From positions 21,681,869 through 21,745,868 of the forward strand of contig JAKZAP010000009.1 of NCBI GenBank assembly GCA_023053575.1: 64,000 nt of DNA, in the 5' to 3' direction. The position numbers were made by a program, and so were the translations under genes. Position 1 is the stretch's first letter. Every line of letters starts with the position of its first letter. Below the pieces are notes generated by a model, which made no database searches, had not been told where the DNA came from, and was given only the letters and a program-made list of their open reading frames with translations. The stretch comes from Branchinecta lynchi. Its lineage: Eukaryota; Arthropoda; Branchiopoda; Anostraca; Branchinectidae. Of the stretch, positions 22,613-33,322 are shown piece by piece.

Positions 22613-23395
22613 GAGCGTGGTCCACCCTACTTACCGTAGTTACTACGCATGACGTCACGGATCCTGCCTTCTTGGAGTCAAGGCTGGAACAAATTCTCCT
22701 ATTTTACGGCAAAATACCCTGCCATGGGCTGATGCGGCCAATGGCGTCACCCACATCGTTAGCTACCACGCTAATACGCTCCCTAGCGTGGTAAGCAAAT
22801 AGTTACTATTAGCTCACGATTGGAACGGTCGACGCAGTAACTTTTCACGAGGTTGGGAGGAAAATAGTAACTACAGTAGAGGTATGCTTATTTGAACACT
22901 TTTTTAACTGTTCCACTACCTTGGCTTTCTTACTTGCATATAAAAAAGTAAAATGGAAAAGAAAAATAACAAACTTGACATCAGCTAACAGCCAACTACT
23001 TCAGGGTTATCCTGGCACAAACTTGAAGCAGAAATTCGATTAAATTTCTTTGATTTTGAATTTATTAAAAAGGTCCTTCCTCTTTTGAAGGCATCTGACG
23101 GTTCGGACCGCCATCTTCCCCATTGAAGGTGCGTTCCTCCCGGCAAACTTTTCAAATTATAATAAACAAAACAGAGGTGTCAGCTGAGTCACTTTCATAG
23201 CTGAATGGTGAATTAGCAAAATATTCAAAAATTGACAAAACCGTGAGTGATTTTTACTACTATTTATAGGAAAAAATGCCTGGTTTGGCTTTTAGTTTTG
23301 TCTTCGGCGATCGTTCACTGTTAGCAAACGTTCACATAAGCATACCTCTACTGTAATAGTTACTACTTGATGGGTTTTTTAGGAGGGATGCTAGG
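22613..23395. mobile_element. GAGCGTG-family MITE, decayed and interrupted
   Basis: The left end, gagcgtggtccaccctactt, and the following actacgcatgacgtcac block match the Harbinger-like family of 12309-12604. The interior is interrupted by a TA-flanked element at 22874-23353, after which the family sequence resumes at atagttactact and fades by about 23395 without a recognisable right terminus. Confidence 0.65.
22874..23353. mobile_element. TA-flanked MITE nested in a GAGCGTG-family MITE
   Basis: Begins CAGTAGAGGTATGCTTAT and ends ATAAGCATACCTCTACTG, with TA at 22872-22873 and 23354-23355. Removing element and one TA gives aatagtaactaatagttact, exactly the palindromic motif of the host MITE family, which confirms the borders. 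The interior (480 bp) has no transposase. TA target duplication suggests Tc1/mariner type. Confidence 0.8.
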
Positions 23396-24200
23396 CTAGA
23401 TCTTGAAGAAGGGTCCTTGGGACCTGGGACAAAACTGTCTTAAGATAGTCTGGGGTCCACTGAACCGAAAGTCTTCTCCTTCTAAAAGTGGAGGGTCTTA
23501 CTGGGGCAACACCTCTAGAGATCACAGGACCTCGCGTACTTTCTGTTACTCACGAAAGTTACCGGGATACAGCTTTTTGGTATATCGGACATGCTTTCCT
23601 AACCTCTTACACTCTAACTATTCTGCGGTTGCGGTTTGTGTGGTTACATCCGCGGTCCAACTTTCGACCAATCAAAAGCAAGCAGAGGTAAACAAACATT
23701 CGAACATTTCAGAAGCAGCGTTGCCGCCTGTCGCAGAAATCTGCGGTTAATGACGGTTTTCACTTCTTCGACAGAACAAGCCAAAATTCTACAACCGGTT
23801 CCTTGCAAGTAAATATAAAAAGTAAGCAAAAAATCTTTTGCGGCCAAAAGTCACATGTTCCAGACAAGAAAAAGTGGCAATAGTGTTTACAAACCAAGAA
23901 TTCCAAGATATTTCACCTGAGAATTGGAGGATATTAAGAAGAATAAACAGGTAAAAATCATTCAAGCAGAGCTGCAATGTGGTTGTTCTTGAGTGTGGGT
24001 TAAGGCCTTTTAGGTAGTAGAATCTCCACTTGCTTATAGGCCCAGATTAAACAGCAAATAAGTTGGACTGTCGAGAGTTTAAGATTATTCGTGGTATGTA
24101 CTGTATTGTTTTTTTTGTGAATGTTACAGAACTGTTAGTCAGTCCATTATAAAAGCCTCAATTTTGGAGGCCGGAGGCTATGCTAAGTTACTGTCACTGT
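23396..24200. other. Intervening sequence without recognised gene
   Basis: Contains a 115-codon plus-strand frame at 23403-23750 with no domain I recognise and without matching splice context. Nothing else identifiable. Confidence 0.3.
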
Positions 24201-24233
24201 CAGAGGCGTTACTAGCTGAAATGTTTGTCTTGC

Positions 24234-24264
<31 letters not shown>

Positions 24265-24809
24265 AGGTATTTACTGACTGTTGTTGCAGAAAGAAGAACT
24301 GTTTTCAAGAACAAAAATGAAAGCTTTGAAAAATAATTGACTGATTTAAAAAAATTACTGTTTTGACAAAAAATCAACTGATTTTCAGGAAAAATAACTG
24401 TTTTCATGAAAAAAAAAAAACTGTTTTGACGGAAAACTGCAGTGCTTCACACCAACTCAGTTATTTTTTAAAGACTGGCCGGACACATTTGGAGGATATT
24501 TGATCGTGCCAAATGGATACGTCAGCTGAATTTTATTGGAGCTATATTTCAGCCCTTCTTGGCAAGGGTCCTGTTCAGGCTCAAAACCGCTCAAGTTGGA
24601 AAATGAACTTGCGGGAAGGGTTCCTTTTTCCAACTTGAGCGGTTTTGAGCCTGAAGAGGCCCTTTCCAAGAACGGCCGAAGTATAGCTCCAAGAAAATTC
24701 AGCTGACGTATCCATTTTGCACCATCAAATATGATTCGCAGTCAGCTTGGGCTGAAGGAATATTTACATTTGGAAGGGTCCCCCCCCCCCCAGAGTTGTG
24801 ACGCCCCTG
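24201..24809. mobile_element. hAT-type MITE (reverse orientation) with an inserted foldback
   Basis: Begins CAGAGGCGTTACTAGC and ends GTGACGCCCCTG, so it is reversed relative to 20951-21365. Flanking 8-mers gtcactgt and tttactgt agree at 6 of 8. A homopolymer run of roughly 30 G lies near the left end. The right part (about 24510-24770) is a foldback built from repeat-D arms and was probably inserted later. Confidence 0.7.
24516..24770. repeat. Foldback of two repeat-D arms
   Basis: The left arm reads tacgtcagctgaat ... cccttcttggcaagggtcc ... tcaggctcaaaaccgctcaa; the right arm is the reverse complement (ttgagcggttttgagcctga ... ctttccaagaacgg ... ttcagctgacgtatcc). Arms are about 100 bp with a short spacer containing gaacttgcgggaagg. 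The same outward-facing arms bracket the LINE at 27.5-31.9 kb. Confidence 0.75.
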
Positions 24810-24817
24810 TTTACTGT

Positions 24818-25372
24818 ACATACTGTACGGATGTCTGACGCTTGTCGGCCATGCCACATGGCTATTTCCATTTTTTTTTTATGATAACTTAACTAATTTG
24901 AACAGCTAAAAAGGCTGAGAAGCTCAGTAGCAAAGTCGGGTTACAGTAAATCAGTAGCTTAGTGAATAACCTAGATGCTTTGAGTCTCCGACTAGTCAGC
25001 AGAAATATTTTCATATCCTGTGGTTTGATCATTAGTAGGGTACAGGGAAAAATACAGAACCCTGAAGCTGCTACGCACAACTATGGTAGTCAGAATAAAG
25101 TTTACTTGCAAAAATCTCCATTATTATAAAAGGCTAACCATGTTGAGTCCCTAATATGTGTTTGTATTGTTTATTTTCTTTTTCTTATGATATATTTTAT
25201 GGTCTTTGTTTGCCACTAGTTAGCCAAGCTAAAAATCAACAAATTTTATTGTATTATATTTGTTTTAACAACTGTAAATTCCTCTGTAATTGCAAGGTTT
25301 GTTAATACTGTAATATCTAAGTACCTATGGTGTTGTAACATATTTTATTCTTTACAGGAAATTGAATGGATC
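24818..25372. other. AT-rich sequence without recognised gene
   Basis: No splice-bounded frame, RNA gene or repeat end recognised. It precedes the decayed coding-like region and includes a poly-T run near 24870. Confidence 0.3.
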
Positions 25373-26742
25373 AACTGAACAAGAAGCAGGTCCGGATTGC
25401 GAATAGCCTAAAGAAAGAGGAGAAATCTGACTTCTTATTTTGTGCCAAACACGGATATTCTTCCTTTATCAGAGGCTTGAGTCCTGGACAAGCTCAGTGA
25501 TACATTGAAGACAGTAAGAGACAGGCGCTATAGGCCTCTGATGACTACAATGGCAGGTGCTGCTATTGCCAGCACCTAAATCTTTGGTGGCATGCAGTGA
25601 GAAGGCCAAATATCATGAAAAGTTTATCAAGGGGTTTCTCAATCTTTAATCAGTGAAAGAAGAGATTGTAGATGGTTACGGTTTGCCAAAAATGGATGCT
25701 GTTTGCCAACAGCCCATAAAAGAGAAAACTGATCGACTTTTCTATGTGTATTTGTGCCAAACAACCTCAGTTTTCACAGGCTAATGTGTTAGACAAGCTA
25801 AGTGATTTGCTGCAAAAAAGCTCATGACTGCAATGTCAAAACCTGATTTTTGTGATTGTGTGTTGCATGAAACTTGCAGGAAAAAGCTTTTTTCCACTTC
25901 TGAGTCCTCAGTCTTGTTAGCTGATGGGACTTCTGACACTGTGCAACTTGGACATCAAAACCGACTCCTAGTCCCATGGTCCTACAGTTAAGGTCTCAAA
26001 GTGTTGACTTTTCATATACTGACACTTTCCTCTTTTACCTGAAAAAAGAATGTAAAGAGAGGCCAGAGTCTCAACTTCGCAGAGTTTCTGAAGCGTCAAG
26101 GAGCGTTAACATAGTAATTGAACATGCTTATGCGCTAACTGAGCGTGATATTCTTCTTGCTTCTGGATGTAGGGGTCGTGATCTTGTTGCAGAGAAGGCC
26201 AGGTATCTCGATAAATGCTTGAGGAACTTGTGATGGAAATTGAACCAAAGTGTAAATGATGGTAGTGTGTACAAGACATCACAAATCAGAGAAAACTTGT
26301 TTGTCCTTTTAAAGCAGAGTGACAGCCATACTATGAAACGGCTGAAGAATTGCCTAAAAATGATCTCCGTATACATCTTTTGCCACGCAAAAGGAGCCCA
26401 TGTGGCTGTCACCTTCCGACAGATCATTTTTTTTTGCACTGGCTGCGTGCATTTTTGCAATTTTCCGTATAGACGCAAGCTCACGACCCAATACCTGTCT
26501 CTTTGAACCCACTGGACTATGGATGGGCCGATGAGATACGTGGGGGAGCAAAAGCAGTGGCAACTGATGGGCCATATTTTTCCAGACAGTGTGGTCGGTG
26601 TTTTTTGTGCCTGCAAGAAATCTTGCAGCAAAAATGCTCATGTGCTGTAACCAAGAGCTCTCGTGATTTACTATGCGCATCCGGGGGGAAATGTGTCAAT
26701 GTCGTTGTAATAGACGAGGAAGAAGAGGATTTCGAAGCCTAA
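25373..26742 (+). pseudogene. Decayed coding-like region with a Cys-rich C-terminus
   Basis: Starting at an ATG after ctttacaggaaattga, consecutive frames read like protein but are broken by stops and frameshifts: MDQLNKKQVRIANSLKKEEK, then SVLLADGTSDTVQLGHQN (about 25900), LLASGCRGRDLVAEKARYL (about 26150), and a last frame at 26503-26742 opening NPLDYGW and ending in a Cys-rich block (CGRCFLC, CSC, GGKCVNV) and DEEEEDFEA. The order YGW, Cys-rich block, acidic tail resembles a family of repetitive invertebrate proteins of unknown function that I recall only by pattern. Either a dead member of such a family or a transposase relic; no function can be assigned. Confidence 0.45.
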
Positions 26743-27240
26743 CTCATTTGTGATTAAATATGAAAGTTGACAGGACCAACTTTTGCAAATATGGTTTTAA
26801 TAAATGTACTCTTTCACCTTAAATAAACATACCTAAATAAACTTTTCCATTGTTTCTGAAGGATAGTTATTAGTCAGAGTTGGAATCACCGTAGCTGGTT
26901 AGCTGATAATAGTTTTCGTTCCGCATTAGAAAAATGAAATGGAACGCCAAGACATCCGAATTTGAGTGTTGGTGCGTAACATCTTTAACACATGTCTGAT
27001 CCCAGTATCCCGCCCAGATTCGAAATCAACGTGGTCGATTTACCTAGAATCCATCGTCGGATCAGCTGCCCCCGACGGGAAAGCTACTTTTCACATTTTG
27101 ATACTTGGGCCCCAGACTAAGACCGGTGGGCCTGACCTTATTCTCCCCTCTCTGACCAATCAGACGTCCGATCGCCGCCCGCCGTCTGATCACCTAGATG
27201 GCGTCAGCGTTCCAAACCGTAATGTCATCGAGCCACAACA

Positions 27241-27267
27241 CAACTGTTAGAAGGGTGGAACACGCTC
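27241..27267. mobile_element. Right end of a GAGCGTG-family MITE
   Basis: The sequence gttagaagggtggaacacgctc matches the terminal inverted repeat of the Harbinger-like family. I could not find a matching left end upstream, so this looks like a fragment. Confidence 0.5.
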
Positions 27268-27651
27268 ATGATGACCATCCCTATCGAGTAGCAACAAAAA
27301 ATATCTTACCAGCGAAGACTCAAACTTCCGAGAAATTTTCCGCTCCATGCAAAACTTTGTGATGAGCGCAGATACTTTGGTGACATGTTCAAGTCCATCC
27401 GGCAACTTTTCACGATCATCGAAGTTTATGAAGGGGTCCCCACCGGATGAAAATAGGTAAAAGTGGTCACCTGGAAGGGACTGAGGTTTTTAAAGATCAA
27501 ATGACGGTCAAATAAAAGGACTTGGTCACTATATTTCGGCCCTTTTTGGCAAGGGTCCTCTTCAGGCTCAAGCCACTCAAACTGGAAAAAGAACTTGCGG
27601 AAAAATAGTTAAATAATAATATATTGCAAAAAAAAAAAGGCCACAAAGCCT

Positions 27652-30471
27652 CTACAAAGTTCTTTTGAAACATTTAGGGTCGTACATTTGGGAAAGAAAC
27701 ATTCCATCAATTTCTTTCTTGAATTGGCTTATTGATGGGGAGTTTGCTGTTTCTTCGGGCAGTTGATTCCAATGGGGTGGCACGCGGTTTTTGAAACTCC
27801 ACCGACCAATATCTTTGCAGAACCTCTCTGCGGTGAGTTTGAGGCTATGACCGCGTAAGTTGTTGAAGTTAAAGTTGAGGATGTCGTCAGCTTCGACGTT
27901 TTCGTACATACCGTGGCATAGCTTGTATGTCTCAATGAGGTCTCCCCTGTGGAAACGGTATGCCAGCGTAGGGAGTTTCAGTCTTTCAAGCCTTTGCTGG
28001 TATGGGAGATGTCTCAGTTTAGGCGGGAATTTCGTGAGCCGCCGCTGAACAGTCTCGAGGGCATCAATGTCTCTATTGTAAAAGGGTCTAACTGAGCAGT
28101 GCCCATATTCGAGAATGGGCCTTAACAGCGAGGTGTACAGTGTGGTAAGCATATGCTCGTTCTGAAACTGAAAAGATCTTCGAAGTAAACCGGCAACTTT
28201 GTTAGCCTTGGAAATGGTCTGTTCATAGTGGCTGTGGAAGCTTACTTGGGAGTCGACTATGATACAGAAATCCCTCTCCTCATCGCTGCTGCTTAGGAAG
28301 GTGTCTCCAATTTTATAAGATGACGGCCATTTAGTTCGTCCTAGGGTCATCAGGTGGCTTTTCGTTGCGTTAATTTCCATCAGCCAGACTTTCATCCATT
28401 GATTGATTTTATCTAGATCAGCCTGTAGTTGCAGTGAGTCTTCAGGGGATTCGATTACTCGGTATAGCTTCGTGTCATCAGCATACAGCAGAATAGTAGA
28501 ATCTATTCCGTCTACAAGGTCATTGATGTACAGATTGAACAATAAAGGGCCTAGAACAGAGCCTTGAGGAACTCCACTGAGGACATCCGCGTCTGTGTTA
28601 CTGGTGGTACCATCGACGACAACTGACTGAGATCTTCCGCAGATGAAGCTTTGTATCCAGGAGAGTAAGCTATTTGGGGTATCCAGTGATCCTAGCCCAT
28701 ACTGTCTAAGTTTGTGAAGCAGACGCTTGTGCGGGACTTTGTCAAAAGCCTTTTTTAAATCCAAATAAATTAGGTCAATCTGGTAGCCTTTATCTATTTT
28801 GGACCTCCAGTCTTCTACAGCAGTAAGTAATTGGGATTCAGCACTTCTCTTTTTCAAAAATCCGTACTGCTTTTTCGTGATGATTTTTCTGGCTAGGAGT
28901 TGCTCTATTACGTGGTTCGCGATGATGGATTCCATTATCTTACAGGGGATGCATGTGAGACTGATAGGTCGGTAGTTTGACGGGTCGCTGCGCTTTCCTG
29001 CTTTGAATATTGGACTGACAGTTGCTTTCTTCCACAGAGAGGGCAGTTGCCCCAATTCCAGCGACTTTTTGAAGATGGCAGTCAGCGGTTCGGCTATGAC
29101 ACCAGCGAGTTCCTTCAGTACTCTCGGATGAAGCTTATCTGGACCTTGCGATTTGCTCGGATCGAGTTGTTTTAGCTTCTGCAGTACTTCAGTGATGTTT
29201 ATCTGCGGGTGATCGATTTCTTCCTCCTGTTTGTCTTTTATGTCAGGTAAAGGGTCTGAGACGTCAGGCTCCCTTGTAAATACTGATGAAAACTGATCGT
29301 TCAGCAGATTAGCTTTCAGCTTCGGGTCGTCAACAGAGGTGTTTGTGACAGGATTAATAAGAGATGGGAATGCTGGAGAGCATCTGCGCTTCGCGTTCAC
29401 GTGATGCCAGAAGTTTTTTGGGTTTTCTTTAATGTTGTCAGCGAGGTTCTTCTCTCGTACGTTGGCTTCACGTCTGGTTGATTTTCTTACCCTGTTTCTG
29501 AGTCTACGGAAGGCTGCTCCTTTCTCGGGGCTATCGCGGTCGGTCGTGTATTCGTTCCACGCTTTTTGTTTTTCTTTGATGAGGTCGACTGTAGCTTTAG
29601 GATGAGCGGCCCTTTTATTGTCAATGTATATCGGTATGAATTTGGCCTCGGCTGAGAGTATAATTTGCTGGAACTTGGTATACATCTCATCCAGGGAAAA
29701 GTCATTATCAAATTCTTGTGACCAGTTTATCTGACTAACTTCGCTGCGCATCGCTTCGTAATTACCCTTTTAGTAATTTCGCCTTGGCTTCGCACTAGCT
29801 GCTGAGATATCTGTGCTTATTGCGAAGGCTATACAGACGTGGTCTGATTTTCCGACAGGCGGGAGGATGCGAATGTCACTTAAGATTTCGGGTTCCTCCA
29901 CGAGAAGTAAGTCGAGGAGATTCGGTGTATCAGTCCCTCTCATCCTTGTGGGCTCGGATATCAGCTGGTCGAGAAAACAGTCATCAATTGTTCCCAGAAA
30001 GTTCTTCTCTGGACTGTTAGAGTTGAATATGCTTGTGTAGCGCCTGGACCAGTCGATCTTAGGAAAGTTGAAGTCTCCAATGATAATCACTCTGTCCTTG
30101 TACTTTTCAGCATATTCTCTTATTTTGGAAAAGATCTTGACGTCATTCTCTGGGCTGCTGCTTGGGCTACGGTAGTAAATACCAAGGTAAAGATCGGGCG
30201 ATGCGTTTGATTTTATCTGAAGCCACAGACTTTCAGCTGGAGGGCTCTGACTAGTGGGTGCTAGAGCTGCTTCCAGTTCTGTCTTGTAGTAGCATAAAAT
30301 CCCTCTACCAGAGTTTTCTTCCAGATTTGCCTCGGTAAGTTTGTACCCTGATATTTGGAATTCTGGTAATGTGGGCTGATAGCGACAGTTTTTGGGCTTC
30401 ACCTCAACAATGGCCACGATGTGTGGCTTTTCCACTTGAATCAGTAGTTTGGTTTCATCGAGCTTGTTCAA
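27652..30471 (-). mobile_element. LINE ORF2: endonuclease and reverse transcriptase, one internal stop
   Basis: A CR1-like non-LTR retrotransposon ORF2. The upstream part (29770-30471) is an AP-like endonuclease with IIIGDFNFPKIDW and the terminal catalytic motif GKSDHVCI. The downstream part (27652-29751, 699 codons) is the reverse transcriptase: YLDLKKAFDKVPH, SGVPQGSVLGPLLFNLYIND and the catalytic YADDTKLYR, then a thumb and C-terminal region with LRPILEYG. A single TAA (29770-29772) separates the two halves in the same frame. The true start is probably upstream of the first Met, since CLYFNADSLLNK precedes it in frame. The element would copy its RNA at a nicked target; with the stop it is probably inactive. 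Confidence 0.92.
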
Positions 30472-30546
30472 GAGAGAGTCTGCATTAAAATACAGACATT
30501 TGATGCCATTGTAGTTTTTTCTTTGGAAGCTGTGGCCGTTATTTTG

Positions 30547-31215
30547 TCAGTGTTTTGATGGAGTTTCCTGAGTAGAGCTGTTGTCCGCTTGTTTGAGTCT
30601 CTTGATCTGACGCTGTTGGGCATGGTGAGCCCTCTGCATTGGTGTTCGATCCGGGTTGATGTAGACTTGCTTGCGTACTGTGTCGTTCTTTGACTTTCGA
30701 AGGTTTGGCGCGCCTTTTAAGATCTGCGATCGTTTCTTACGAACTTCGATCGAGTTTCTTTCGAGCTTGACAAGCAGTAGCCTCGGAAAACCCGTATCAC
30801 GAGCTTGGCCAAGCCTGACTGTCTCCAGTATGTCTGTTGCCTGTAGTTGGGCGCCCACATCGTTTTCTGCAGTCAGCTGAATGACGTTTTCTACATCCGT
30901 TCTGTTCTTTGACTCGGGAAGGCCGAATATGACGAAATTTGCGCCCTTATCTTCTCGAAGTTTCCTTTCTCTTTCTGCTTTGATCATTGTAGCGACGGCT
31001 GGCTCAAAGCTGTCCGGCGACTGTCTACCTTCTGTTCCCCTAAGCTGTTGTTTTGTGGATGGTTGTCTTTGACTTGTGGCAGTTTGCTGTAGTGATTCTG
31101 TCACCTTTAGCTGCAAAAGAGCAACATTTCGTTTGCTACAGCTTGAGCATTCGTATTTGAGCAGCCGGGAAGCCTCGTCGTGCAGCTTTATCGCTAAGAA
31201 CAGGTCCAAATGCAT
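30547..31215 (-). CDS. LINE ORF1 protein
   Basis: A 222-codon frame directly upstream of the LINE ORF2. It has a Cys pair (CSSCSKRN) near residue 25, a Gln/Ser-rich linker, a charged helical stretch (IKAERERKLREDKGANFVIFG), and a C-terminal segment with KQVYINPDRTPMQRAHHAQ. That end is typical of ORF1 proteins of CR1-group LINEs, which bind the element RNA. The start may lie upstream, since family members are usually longer. The frame is intact. It is separated from ORF2 by fewer than 80 bases. Confidence 0.8.
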   Translation of the reverse strand: MHLDLFLAIKLHDEASRLLKYECSSCSKRNVALLQLKVTESLQQTATSQRQPSTKQQLRGTEGRQSPDSFEPAVATMIKAERERKLREDKGANFVIFGLPESKNRTDVENVIQLTAENDVGAQLQATDILETVRLGQARDTGFPRLLLVKLERNSIEVRKKRSQILKGAPNLRKSKNDTVRKQVYINPDRTPMQRAHHAQQRQIKRLKQADNSSTQETPSKH

Positions 31216-31780
31216 AAATGTCCAAATGCCAAATGCAAAGATTCCTCCTTAAATATCTTATTTTAACTCCAACCGATTTTCAGAGAAGAAGTTCATAAAA
31301 TCAGATGTTTAAAGGACAGCTGAATGACGAGTTCCAAGTATCATCCCTATCTGTATGACTTCCGTTAATATTGCCTGCAGAAAACCCAATCCAAATACGA
31401 ATTAGTGTTTCCAAGCTATGAGTTTTGCTCCATTTCACATCTGTCCTTATTTCAGTACCGAACAATTCTAGAAATGAACAAATGTCTCCAATCAACCCTT
31501 CTTCTGGAATATTTTTTAACCAGTTAAGCCCAAACATATATCTGAAAGAAATTCCAATACGACCCGGCCAGCACTGTACAAGATTTGAATCAACTGCGCT
31601 TTTTGTCTTGGAGTCTGCATGTGCAAACTTCCAGAAACGAACGTCCCTATTTTGAAAACGTCACGCTCAGGAGAAGAATGCTCTCCGTGGCCATGTCTGT
31701 AAATGCATTCTCCGTGGTGTGTTCAAGTATGGTTTCATTGTTCAAGTGTCCTTTAAGGAAGAATCTTGAACTGTTTTCCA
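31216..31780 (-). other. Sequence upstream of the LINE, with coding-like frames
   Basis: On the minus strand, frames at 31301-31537 and 31647-31832 read like protein (for example GDICSFLELFGTEIRTDVKW and LKPPRLENELVENSSRFFLK). They are in different frames with stops between. This may be the LINE 5' region, another decayed element, or a captured gene fragment; I cannot tell which. Confidence 0.3.
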
Positions 31781-32042
31781 CAAGTTCATTTTCAAGTCTG
31801 GGCGGCTTGAGCCTGAAGAGGACCCTTGCCAAGAAGAGTCGAAATATACCTCTAGTAAAATGTAGCCGACTTATCTGTTTTGCACCGTCAAATATGATTC
31901 GCAGTCAGCTCGGCTGAAGGACTATCTACTTGGTCACGAAATACGCCGTTTAGGCTTGCACCTAAACATACTCTCTGGTTGCGTTCCGAAGAAGTTACTG
32001 GAAGTTATGATAACAAGAAGAGGAGCCAGATATACTGAGGTA

Positions 32043-32254
32043 CACTGTAAATAGTTTGTCCGACTAAGCATTAAAGTTACTGCACTATTTACTACTGGGA
32101 TTAATCTTATCTCTACTGAGACAAGATTAATCCGAATTAGAGATAAGATTAATCCGAATTAGAAATAAGATTAATCCGAATTAGAGATAAGATTATCGTT
32201 TTCGAGACAAGATTAATCCCATTAGCATATACTGCAAGATTTTTTTGTACAGTG
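32043..32254. mobile_element. Palindromic TA-flanked element
   Basis: CACTGTAAATAGTTTGTCC to TTTTTTTGTACAGTG, with TA at 32041-32042 and 32255-32256. The interior has four repeats of gattaatccgaattagagata. Same family as 18542-18938. Confidence 0.7.
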
Positions 32255-32256
32255 TA

Positions 32257-33322
32257 GTCTCCGGAGCGAAAATAGTAACTGCTCGGACTCGCTTCACCAT
32301 TCTGACGGGAATTCCTACTGGCCAGGGTAGGCTAATTACTTAGAAAATTCATGAGACTTATGGGAGATAAATGAAATGGGTTCCGGCGCCCTCCCCCCCC
32401 CCCCCACCACACATGCAGTGTTAGTAAAATAAAATATATTTTTATGAAAAGTATATGTAGAGGCGACGGCCAGCAAACCGCCGTCATGCGTTTACACTTA
32501 ACTCGCGTGTCTAGGGAAAACCCTTAAGTGTGTAACGTCCAAAGCCTAGACCCAAATGAAGACTCAGGTAAGGGTAATCACATACACAAAAACTGTACGG
32601 CTGAAAAAAACTTTAAGACCTAGAATGTTACTATAAGCTAGGTCTATCTGCAGGGAATCGAAATTGCATATTTACAAACTTCCGCGTGGAATTCGTAAAT
32701 TTCAGGATACGGGGAAGCAAAACAAATCTGTCGGGAAGACCCTCTCTGGCACGCGAATTCCTTCAGTCCAACGTTAAATAACGTTTATTGTAACAACAAC
32801 GAGCCTCTTGGCTGGCTCTCCAAGATTAAGCTTTTTGGCCAGCTCTCAAACATACAGTATCTTTAAGACGGTGCGTCGAGAAAAAGGCACTTTGCAAGAA
32901 TTGTTATAAACATTTGGAATTAAATATTTCGTGTCGTTACAGATGTATAAGTGTAGTCAGGTCAGGAACCCTTAAAGTTACTGCAACTCCACTTTCAATA
33001 TTTCAAGGCATTAGTCTGGTTGAAGGCTGTATACAAACTCGGAGCTTGGTCACACCGGGCTCATTTCCTGGCTTTTTGGGTTGCAAAGGTAGAAAAAAGA
33101 AAATTAACAAGGTACAACTAATTCTGAATGTTGTCGTTTTATATTCAGGAGATCAATTAGAGAAAAACAGCGTGTATAATTATGTTACAGGAACCCTAAT
33201 TGACCCCTAATTGCAGTCTGCTCATTATCCCCAAGCTGTGAAAAAGTCCATCAAATATCACGTCCCCCAGGGACTTTCAATTGTTTGTTGAATAGGCGGC
33301 TTTTTGAGCCCAGTGTGACCAA
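32257..33322. other. Intergenic sequence, no gene recognised
   Basis: A 98-codon plus-strand frame (32914-33210) has no recognisable domain and no splice support. A C-run sits at 32391-32405. Nothing else seen. Confidence 0.3.

Larger units (their letters stand above)
27525..31935. repeat. Inverted repeat-D arms bracketing a LINE
   Basis: The left arm (27525-27602) reads tttcggccctttttggcaag, tcttcaggctcaag and gaacttgcgg; the right arm (about 31780-31935) is its approximate reverse complement (gcttgagcctgaagaggacc, cttgccaagaag). The arms face outwards exactly as in the compact foldback at 24516-24770, where the spacer is only a few bases. Here the spacer is about 4.2 kb and holds the LINE plus about 560 bp of other DNA. 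Confidence 0.65.

Noticed and set aside
23403..23750. 115-codon plus frame considered as a gene
   Set aside because: No recognised domain, no supporting splice sites and no relation to neighbours.
26128..26631. 167-codon minus-strand frame
   Set aside because: It is the shadow of a plus-strand decayed coding-like region; the plus strand has the coherent motif order and the Cys-rich end.
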